From CAYXBG01 sp964463145 (GTDB lineage: Bacteria; Acidobacteriota; UBA6911; RPQK01; CBDAPI01): DNA of 5,771 nt. The stretch lies in NCBI GenBank assembly GCA_964463145.1, contig CAYXBG010000099.1:1-5771 (forward strand), given 5' to 3'. A program made the position numbers and the translations under genes. Of the stretch, positions 1-4,193 are shown piece after piece. Each line of letters begins with the position of its first letter. Within the stretch, counting starts at the first letter, position 1. A model generated the notes under the pieces. The model ran no database searches. It saw only the letters and a program-made list of their open reading frames with translations, and was not told the DNA's origin.

Positions 1-17
1 CCCTCACTTCACCTCTG

Positions 18-63
18 CCGGGAGGCTGGCTCTCTCGGCGGCTATCTTCCAATTTTCTCCCGG
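18..63. repeat. 7-bp inverted repeat downstream of the glutaminyl cyclase gene
   Basis: CCGGGAG (18-24) is the exact reverse complement of CTCCCGG (57-63), with 32 nt between. It lies just past the stop codon of the minus-strand cyclase gene, so in that transcript it would form a long-loop hairpin. No T-run follows it, so it is not a convincing intrinsic terminator. Nothing else in positions 1-92 can be supported: short open stretches run off the left edge on the minus strand but have no clear start or family signature. Confidence 0.25.
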
Positions 64-92
64 AACTCAGAGATTGCAACCTTAACCTCAGA

Positions 93-938
93 TTATTTAT
101 TCACAAAGCGGACTTCAAAAATTTCCGGCCAGAGTTTACCAGTGATTAAGAAAGTATCACTCTCCGGTCGATAGGCAATCCCGTTTAGGACGGCTTCACC
201 CGCCCGAGATTGAAACGAAGCCAGGCTCGAGGCATCTACTGTTGCAGTCACCTGGCCACCATCGGGATCTATACGAACAATTGTATCGGTCCCCCAGACA
301 TTAGCCCAAATAGACCCTTTCGCACATTCCAACTCATTTAACCGTCCGATAGCTCTCCCTCTTAAAGTTACCTGAAGCTGTCCTGTTGCCAGAAATGTTT
401 CGGCATCTCGAATGGTAAGTATATCGGATCCGTTGCTCATGAAAAGTTGATTACCGAGACGACACAAACCCCATCCTTCACCGCGATATTCGATCCTTTT
501 AACTTCTTCAAAAGTCGATAGTCTATAGACCAAGGCAACATTTTCATGCCAGGTAAGTTGCAGCAATAGGTCTTCGACGCGTTCCAACCCCTCGCCAAAA
601 AGATCTGCGGGGAGATTTCTTCTTTGGATTACTCGACCTGTTGGGAACTCCACCTTACGCAAAGATGATTCACCATATCTACCGGTGCTCTCGTATAGAA
701 AACCATCCCACCAAATTAACCCCTGGGTATAGGCTCCAGGGTCGTGAGCGTATTGCCCCAAGATCTCAGGCACCAGTTCTTTAGGGTCTCCCGCTCTACC
801 CCATTGAGCCCAAAAGAAAACGACGAGAACCACTGTAGAAACAAAAATTAGAAGGCTGGTTGGCCTGCGGTATGATTTGAACCCACCACGAGAGGGCCCT
901 TCGATCGTCTTCTTTTTACGGCCTGCATACGAAATCAT
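93..938 (-). CDS. membrane-anchored glutaminyl-peptide cyclotransferase (plant/bacterial beta-propeller type)
   Basis: This 281-residue protein belongs to the glutamine cyclotransferase family, which converts N-terminal glutamine (and more slowly glutamate) of proteins to pyroglutamate. A basic N-terminus (RKKK at 7-10, KSYRR at 21-25) precedes one hydrophobic segment at about 28-46, so it is probably an inner-membrane anchor with the catalytic domain in the periplasm. Family signatures are plain: HDPGAYTQGL (65-74), LYESTGRYGESSLR (81-94), GEGWGL (153-158), LNELE (200-204), IWANVWGTD (210-218) and LNGIAY...ITGKLWP (251-271). From memory of papaya enzyme, Glu83 matches its catalytic Glu and Lys268 its active-site Lys; the match of the catalytic Asn (probably Asn201) is less sure. 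Length is normal for an anchored form. The ATG at 938 has no strong Shine-Dalgarno, but it gives a sensible anchor. The gene diverges from rpmB across 122 bp. Its biological target is unknown. Function is confident at family level. Confidence 0.9.
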   Translation of the reverse strand: MISYAGRKKKTIEGPSRGGFKSYRRPTSLLIFVSTVVLVVFFWAQWGRAGDPKELVPEILGQYAHDPGAYTQGLIWWDGFLYESTGRYGESSLRKVEFPTGRVIQRRNLPADLFGEGLERVEDLLLQLTWHENVALVYRLSTFEEVKRIEYRGEGWGLCRLGNQLFMSNGSDILTIRDAETFLATGQLQVTLRGRAIGRLNELECAKGSIWANVWGTDTIVRIDPDGGQVTATVDASSLASFQSRAGEAVLNGIAYRPESDTFLITGKLWPEIFEVRFVNK

Positions 939-950
939 ATAGGATTTAGC

Positions 951-980
951 TTGAGTGGATATTGTCGGTTTCGTTAGAAT
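951..980 (+). promoter_or_regulatory. candidate sigma70-type promoter of rpmB
   Basis: TTGAGT (951-956) as -35 and TAGAAT (975-980) as -10, separated by 18 bp, match the sigma70 consensus at 4/6 and 5/6 positions. Initiation would fall near 987, leaving a leader of about 74 nt before the L28 start codon. The -10 element overlaps the palindrome at 976-986, which would suit repression. This was found by eye; no start site is known. Confidence 0.45.
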
Positions 981-986
981 GATTCT
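976..986. promoter_or_regulatory. candidate Zur/Fur-family operator overlapping the rpmB -10
   Basis: AGAATGATTCT is a perfect 11-nt palindrome about a central G, with one further matched pair (G973/C989) three steps further out on each side. Its AAT-N-ATT core is the same as the core of known 7-1-7 Zur and Fur boxes (for example TAATNATTA in Bacillus Zur sites, from memory), though the outer positions fit less well. It covers the -10 of the proposed rpmB promoter, and the gene downstream is a zinc-independent L28, a common Zur target. Zur control is inferred; the palindrome is seen directly. Confidence 0.35.
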
Positions 987-1009
987 TTCACGCTTGGTGA
1001 AGCTACCAA
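987..1009. repeat. two overlapping, mutually exclusive inverted repeats in the rpmB leader
   Basis: TTCAC (987-991) pairs with GTGAA (997-1001) over a 5-nt loop, and TTGGT (994-998) pairs with ACCAA (1005-1009) over a 6-nt loop. The two stems share bases 997-998 and cannot form together. They fall at the predicted 5' end of the rpmB transcript and upstream of the divergent cyclase gene, so they could be a protein-binding site or a small RNA switch. Both stems are only 5 bp, so chance is a real possibility. Confidence 0.2.
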
Positions 1010-1060
1010 AATAGCACGGTTGCAGAGGTTGTTCCTGTACGACTGCACTAGGGAGAGATC

Positions 1061-1303
1061 ATGGCTCGTAGATGTCAACTTACCGGGAAAGGCCCCTTAA
1101 GCGGTAACCGTGTTTCGCACTCTCACAAGAAAACCCGGCGGCGTCAACTTCCCAACGTACAGCACAAAAGGCTTTACGTGCCAGAACTGAAGCGCTGGGT
1201 CAGAGTAAAATTATCAACCCGCGCATTGCGGACGGTCACTAAAAAGGGTCTCCTCACCTTTCTGCGAGAAGAAGGACTGACACTGAAACAAGTCTCTTCT
1301 TGA
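1061..1303 (+). CDS. rpmB: 50S ribosomal protein L28, zinc-independent (C-minus) form
   Basis: This 80-residue basic protein is a component of the large ribosomal subunit. Family marks are the N-terminal MARRCQLTGKGPLSGN (1-16), the VSHSHKKTRRR stretch (18-28), LPNVQ (30-34), LYVPELKRWVRVKLSTRALRT (38-58, a beta-strand core) and the KKGL helix start (61-64). It has one cysteine (Cys5) and no CxxC pairs, so it is the form that does not hold zinc; zinc-binding L28 has CxxC near the N-terminus and a second pair near the end. The ATG is preceded by a good ribosome-binding site, GGGAGAG (1051-1057), with a 3-nt spacer. The next gene starts 67 bp downstream on the same strand, so co-transcription is likely. 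Length is typical. Promoter and possible operator lie at 951-986. Confidence 0.96.
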   Translation: MARRCQLTGKGPLSGNRVSHSHKKTRRRQLPNVQHKRLYVPELKRWVRVKLSTRALRTVTKKGLLTFLREEGLTLKQVSS

Positions 1304-1370
1304 TTGGTCAACACCTTTGCGTCCCGCATCCATGTTGCGCACTTGCCCCACTACATAGAGGTGACATAGC

Positions 1371-1709
1371 GTGAGCGATGATACCAAACCCGTCCTTCCC
1401 CTTAACTACCGCGGATTGCGTATCCTTCAAAAAGAGTTTGATCGATACCAACGAAGGGCCTTTGTCGACCGTCCTTCCCGTTTTTTTTCTCTTGAGCTAT
1501 GTGGAGAGGCCGGAGAGCTCGCCAATTTCGAGAAGAAAGCATGGAAAGGCCGGACGGTTACCGAACAAGACTTTGCCGAGGAAGCGGCTGATGTTGCTAT
1601 CGCACTTCTTAACTATGCCAACTCAAAACAGATAGACCTGGCCTCGGAAATGGAAAAGAAGATGAGCAAAATTGACGCCCAACGCATCGATGATCAAAAG
1701 GATCGCTAA
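1371..1709 (+). CDS. MazG-like nucleotide pyrophosphohydrolase
   Basis: This single-domain 112-residue protein belongs to the all-alpha NTP pyrophosphohydrolase (MazG/dUTPase-2) superfamily, which hydrolyses NTPs or dNTPs to NMP and pyrophosphate using Mg2+. The metal-binding signature is present: LELCGEAGEL holds EXXE at Glu46-Glu49, and FAEEAADV holds EXXD at Glu71-Asp74, with an intervening lysine-rich helix (KKAWKGR, 55-61). The C-terminal helix is charged. It is short beside the two-domain MazG of E. coli, so it is a single-domain house-cleaning enzyme or a phage-type relative. The GTG start at 1371 is supported by GAGGTGA (1358-1364) with a 6-nt spacer. It lies 67 bp after rpmB and 231 bp before rpsR. 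Its nucleotide preference cannot be told. An overlapping reading frame at 1378-1635 is a shadow. Confidence 0.85.
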   Translation: MSDDTKPVLPLNYRGLRILQKEFDRYQRRAFVDRPSRFFSLELCGEAGELANFEKKAWKGRTVTEQDFAEEAADVAIALLNYANSKQIDLASEMEKKMSKIDAQRIDDQKDR

Positions 1710-1850
1710 ACGCACCAATCTCACTTCTATCGCTACTGCTTAGTTGCCCGTGCCCGATTTATCAAGGAAAATCCAACAAATATTTCGTTTTCAAAAACCA
1801 GTAAACTTCCAACAGAGAGCATTTATTCGAAGTACCTCTGAATTTCCTAA

Positions 1851-1879
1851 TTGATCTACATCGACCTCCTGGGTATATT
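1851..1879 (+). promoter_or_regulatory. candidate sigma70-type promoter of rpsR-rpsN
   Basis: TTGATC (1851-1856) and TATATT (1874-1879) are separated by exactly 17 bp and match -35 and -10 consensus at 4/6 and 5/6. Transcription would begin near 1886, right at the first base of the foldable rpsR leader. The rest of the 231-bp gap (1710-1850) is AT-rich and shows no gene: the only open stretch continues the frame of the upstream pyrophosphohydrolase for about 45 codons without a start, and no L33 (rpmG) reading frame is present. Confidence 0.5.
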
Positions 1880-1885
1880 ATTAAC

Positions 1886-1940
1886 GTTTTCCCTTGGGCC
1901 TGGTTAGAGCCCTAAGGACGCTGGTTGCCGAGTAAAAGAT
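1886..1940 (+). promoter_or_regulatory. candidate S18-responsive leader (bulged hairpin with CCG) upstream of rpsR
   Basis: The leader between the predicted start site and the rpsR ATG can fold as follows. The hairpin CCTTGGGC (1892-1899) / GCCC-T-AAGG (1909-1917) has 8 pairs with one bulged U1913 and a 9-nt loop (1900-1908). An outer stem can form between TTTTC (1887-1891) and G-T-AAAA (1932-1937), with U1933 bulged. Between the two, on the 3' side, lies an unpaired stretch (1918-1931) ending in CCG (1928-1930). The published S6:S18-binding mRNA element has this layout: outer stem, CCG in a bulge, inner hairpin, mimicking the 16S helix 22 site. The outer stem would also hide the region just before the start codon. 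The sequence CTGGTT occurs twice (1900-1905 and 1921-1926). The fold is my reading by hand; the function is inferred. Confidence 0.4.
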
Positions 1941-2222
1941 ATGAATAAGCGATTCACAAAGAAGAAGTACTGTCCTTTTACCGCAGATCCTCAACTTGCC
2001 GAAGGCATCTCCTACAAAAACCCGGAGTTACTGAGGCGCTTCCTGGCAGATAACGGTAAAATCATCCCGCGCCGTCTTTCGGGTGTAAATGCCTTTTACC
2101 AGCGTCGTTTAACCGAAGAAATCAAACGGGCACGCCATTTGGCGATTTTACCCTACACGGCTGAGGGATCTCTTTTCGTTCGCAGGCAGCGGCGGCAAAC
2201 ACAACAACGCCCCTATAGATAA
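1941..2222 (+). CDS. rpsR: 30S ribosomal protein S18, zinc-independent (C-minus) form
   Basis: This 93-residue protein is the small-subunit protein that pairs with S6 on the platform of the 30S subunit. Recognised by the KYCPFTAD start (9-16), ISYKNPELLRRFLADNGKIIPRRLSGV (23-49), AFYQRRLTEEIKRARHLAILPY (51-72). It has one cysteine (Cys11), so it cannot form the zinc site of C-plus S18. The C-terminal tail (about 74-93) is rich in Arg and Gln and runs longer than in E. coli. The ATG at 1941 has only a weak Shine-Dalgarno (GAG at 1930-1932); a better AAGGA lies about 22 bp upstream, inside the leader hairpin. rpsR is usually next to rpsF and rplI; here it is next to rpsN, 33 bp downstream, a pairing known from zinc-independent paralog clusters. 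The leader may mediate autoregulation. Confidence 0.96.
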   Translation: MNKRFTKKKYCPFTADPQLAEGISYKNPELLRRFLADNGKIIPRRLSGVNAFYQRRLTEEIKRARHLAILPYTAEGSLFVRRQRRQTQQRPYR

Positions 2223-2255
2223 ATCTCCTCAAGGGAAAACGGAGTTACTAGAAAC

Positions 2256-2561
2256 ATGGCTAAGAAAAGTTGGATTGCCAAGAATGCAAAGAGGAAAAGA
2301 ATTGCTCTTAAATACGCCGAGAAGCGGCGCGGCTTGAAAAAAAGTCTCCGCGATCCTAACCTCACAACGCAGGAAAGAGAAAATATCGAACGCGCATTCA
2401 GGAGAATGCCCCGTGATGCTAGTAGAACTCGCAGTACTACAAGATGTGCACTGACGGGACGTTCTCGTGGATGCTACCGAAAGTTCGAACTCTCAAGAAT
2501 AGCCTTTCGGGAACTAGCTTTGCGCGGTGAATTACCTGGAGTGACTAAAGCCAGCTGGTAA
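2256..2561 (+). CDS. rpsN: 30S ribosomal protein S14, long zinc-independent (C-minus) form
   Basis: This 101-residue protein is the E. coli-length S14 of the 30S head. Landmarks are the N-terminal MAKKSWIAKNAKRKR (1-15), LPRDAS-type segment MPRDASRTR (51-59), RCALTGRSRGCYRKFELSR (63-81) and the C-terminal RGELPGVTKASW (90-101). The short zinc form of S14 has about 61 residues and two CxxC pairs; this protein has only isolated Cys64 and Cys73, so no zinc ribbon. The ATG at 2256 follows GGAG (2241-2244) with an 11-nt spacer, rather long but workable. It is the second gene of an rpsR-rpsN unit (33-bp gap). S14 normally sits in the spc operon; its place here away from L5 and S8 fits a separate alternative-protein cluster, though relocation of the only copy cannot be excluded. 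Confidence 0.97.
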   Translation: MAKKSWIAKNAKRKRIALKYAEKRRGLKKSLRDPNLTTQERENIERAFRRMPRDASRTRSTTRCALTGRSRGCYRKFELSRIAFRELALRGELPGVTKASW

Positions 2562-2563
2562 TT

Positions 2564-2585
2564 GTGCAGCGCCCCTGCACTTCTT
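2564..2585 (+). terminator. candidate terminator between rpsN and the convergent mogA
   Basis: GTGCAG (2564-2569) and CTGCAC (2575-2580) form a perfect 6-bp stem over the loop CGCCC, two bases after the rpsN stop, followed by TTCTT. The T-tract is short and broken, so on plus it is a weak intrinsic terminator. On the minus strand the stem is followed only by AATT. It lies in the 51-bp gap between two convergent genes, where a terminator is expected. Confidence 0.45.
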
Positions 2586-2612
2586 GAAAAGCTAAATTGC
2601 CTCTGGTCTCGT

Positions 2613-3131
2613 CTAGTGTGGAATCACCGGTCCATTCTTTATCTCGGGATTCGGTCCCCCGATCAACTTTATGCAATGGGGAATTGCCGATAATACAGCA
2701 TCCAGGCACTCAGAAATCGCTTTTGGGTTTCCAGGCAAATTCAGGATCAAGCTTTCATGTCGAATTACCGCAACCTGCCTAGACAGCATGGCAGTTGGGA
2801 CAACTTCAACGGAAACCTGCCGCATCCGTTCAGACATGCCAGGCAATTCCTTTTGACATACCTGAACTGTTGCTTCAGGGGTGCAGTCTCGGGGCGTCGG
2901 TCCTGTCCCTCCAGTCGTAAGTACTAAGTGACAGCCCTGGTCATCACAAAGCTGATACAGTGCGGTCTTGATATCTTCGATCTCGTCAGAAACAATCATT
3001 CGGATGATCCGTACGGGGCTGGTGAAAGCAGCCTTGAGATATCTTTCGGCGGCCGGTCCACCCCGGTCTTCATATTCGCCACTACTCGCACGATCCGATA
3101 CTGTTAGCACACCAATAATCGTTTCTTCCAC
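2613..3131 (-). CDS. mogA: molybdopterin adenylyltransferase MogA (MogA/MoaB family)
   Basis: This enzyme adenylates molybdopterin to MPT-AMP in the cytoplasm, the step before molybdate insertion in molybdenum cofactor synthesis. From the chosen GTG, 172 residues begin MEETIIGVLTVSDRASSGEYEDRG, which aligns directly with the E. coli MogA N-terminus. Later marks are LVLTTGGTGPTPRDCTPEAT (nucleotide/pterin-binding GGTGP loop), LPGMSERMRQVS, PTAMLSRQVAVIR and LILNLPGNPKAISECL. The open frame continues upstream to an ATG at 3305, but those 58 codons have no family match and would put a non-homologous tail on the protein, so I place the start at 3131. No clear Shine-Dalgarno precedes the GTG; TATTAT lies 6 nt before it, so a leaderless message is possible. 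It faces rpsN and diverges from the TetR gene. No other moco gene is in the window. Confidence 0.9.
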   Translation of the reverse strand: MEETIIGVLTVSDRASSGEYEDRGGPAAERYLKAAFTSPVRIIRMIVSDEIEDIKTALYQLCDDQGCHLVLTTGGTGPTPRDCTPEATVQVCQKELPGMSERMRQVSVEVVPTAMLSRQVAVIRHESLILNLPGNPKAISECLDAVLSAIPHCIKLIGGPNPEIKNGPVIPH

Positions 3132-3305
3132 AAGTCGATAATACCAGAGACAGGGCCAAATCCTGTACGGACGAGTGTCTGGAATGGGTAAAGAATCCGC
3201 TTCAGGACTTAAATCTCCCACTAAGGTAATTAGGAGTATCCTGGTCCAGTATTTTTGTAGAAAATATTGCACATGATGAATTGACCAGTTTGAGAAGCCA
3301 CGCAT

Positions 3306-3442
3306 TTCTTATATAAACCACTAATAAGAAAAGGTTTAAAAAATTTAATAAACTAGTTCAATTTATAAATATACTGCAGGAGTTGATGCTATACTAAATT
3401 TATAAAACAAGTTCAATTTTTATTAAGGAATACCAGATAAAC
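3306..3442. promoter_or_regulatory. AT-rich divergent control region upstream of the TetR gene
   Basis: This stretch is far richer in A+T than its surroundings and separates the minus-strand mogA side from the plus-strand TetR gene. It holds two direct repeats (3351-3367 and 3406-3422), two copies of AATTTATAAA (3360-3369, 3397-3406), two TATACT boxes (3370-3375, 3390-3395) and the perfect 8-bp palindrome AACTAGTT (3351-3358). On minus, TTGAAC (3416-3411) and TATAGC (3393-3388) are 17 bp apart and could serve as a promoter towards mogA. No well-spaced plus promoter stands out. The ribosome-binding site of the TetR gene is AAGGAA (3425-3430). Autoregulatory TetR operators are the natural explanation. 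Confidence 0.4.
3351..3422 (+). repeat. pair of 17-bp near-identical direct repeats, likely operator sites
   Basis: AACTAGTTCAATTTATA (3351-3367) and AACAAGTTCAATTTTTA (3406-3422) agree at 15 of 17 positions, sharing AGTTCAATTT exactly, with starts 55 bp apart. The second copy lies just before the TetR ribosome-binding site, and AACTAGTT within the first copy is palindromic. Two spaced copies immediately upstream of a regulator gene suggest binding sites for its own product. Low-complexity AT-rich sequence raises the chance of spurious similarity, but the GTTCAA core is not simple sequence. Confidence 0.4.
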
Positions 3443-4147
3443 ATGGCTGTGAGGACCCCAAAGGGCACTCAGACTCGGGCAAGAATACTCGAAGTCGCGC
3501 TTACTTTGTTTAAGCTGCAAGGTTACGAAAAAACGACAATGCGCAAGATAGCTCGGGAAGCAGCTGTCTCATTGGGGAGTACCTACTATTATTTCCAATC
3601 AAAAGAGCACTTGGTCCAGGCCTTTTATCGTCAACTCTACCTGGACTACGAAAAAAGTTTTCAAGCACTATTAGCTTCGAAAAGGGATCTAAAGTCCCGC
3701 CTGACAGGCTTACTGGAGGCCAAATTAGAGCTATCAGAACCTTACCATGGCTTTTCGTCTGTTATTTTCAAGGCAGCTCTTGATCCTCATAGCCCTCTTA
3801 ACCCTTTCAACCCAGAATCAGAGCTCTTACGGCTGGATTCAATTAGATTAATGCGAGAAGTCTTAGAAGGCTCAAATGCAGGTGCTCGACTTAATCTGGA
3901 GAAAGAGCTTCCCATTTTACTGTGGCTCTACGAACTTGGGATAACCCTCTACTGGGCCCAGGACTACTCAGATGAACATAGGGACACATCCCATTTGTTA
4001 GACCGGACAGCTGATATCGTGTGCTGGATAGTACGCTTTTCAAATATACCTCTCATGAGGCCTTTGATTAGGTCTCTTTGCCAACTAGTCACTAATGCTC
4101 CTGATCGGAACCGGCAAGAAATCCAAACAAATACAATCTCAAACTAA
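3443..4147 (+). CDS. TetR/AcrR-family transcriptional regulator
   Basis: This 234-residue cytoplasmic DNA-binding protein is probably a ligand-responsive repressor working as a dimer. The N-terminal TetR domain is clear at about 9-62: TRARILEVALTLF, QGYEKTTMRKIAREAAV (scaffold and first HTH helix) and the recognition-helix region SLGSTYYYFQSKEHL (43-57). The C-terminal ligand-binding domain is unassigned; ALDPHSPLNPFNPES (112-126) recalls a recurring sequence in one TetR subgroup, but I know of no ligand for it. The tail beyond about 215 is polar and probably disordered. The ATG at 3443 follows AAGGAA with a 12-nt spacer. The transporter gene starts 46 bp downstream on the same strand with no terminator between, so they are probably co-transcribed and the regulator likely controls both itself and the transporter. 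The alternative is that it also controls the divergent mogA. Confidence 0.9.
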   Translation: MAVRTPKGTQTRARILEVALTLFKLQGYEKTTMRKIAREAAVSLGSTYYYFQSKEHLVQAFYRQLYLDYEKSFQALLASKRDLKSRLTGLLEAKLELSEPYHGFSSVIFKAALDPHSPLNPFNPESELLRLDSIRLMREVLEGSNAGARLNLEKELPILLWLYELGITLYWAQDYSDEHRDTSHLLDRTADIVCWIVRFSNIPLMRPLIRSLCQLVTNAPDRNRQEIQTNTISN

Positions 4148-4193
4148 CCCTCTTATGGTTAATGGTCATTCATCGTGTTAGTGTGACCTTGTC

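Noticed and set aside
1..92. A second minus-strand gene running off the left edge from a TTG near 79
   Set aside because: There are too few codons, the start is uncertain, and the peptide is low in recognisable features.
1378..1635. 85-codon open frame on plus inside the MazG-like gene
   Set aside because: It lies in another frame of a gene with a clear EXXE/EXXD signature, has no recognisable family features and no ribosome-binding site of its own.
1710..1850. Possible L33 (rpmG) gene between the MazG-like gene and rpsR, expected from related clusters
   Set aside because: Translating the stretch shows no start codon with an L33-like product; the only open stretch is a downstream continuation of the pyrophosphohydrolase frame.
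1863..1870. AGGAGG on the minus strand, a perfect Shine-Dalgarno sequence
   Set aside because: The ATG next to it is followed at once by a stop codon and no other start lies at a fitting distance.
2597..2856. Two plus-strand open frames of 61 codons opposite mogA
   Set aside because: They are antisense to the strongly conserved part of MogA and have no family features; they are shadows.
4145..4161. TAACC/GGTTA stem just after the TetR stop codon as a terminator
   Set aside because: Only 5 bp, AT-rich and without a T-run; it is unlikely to stop transcription into the transporter gene.
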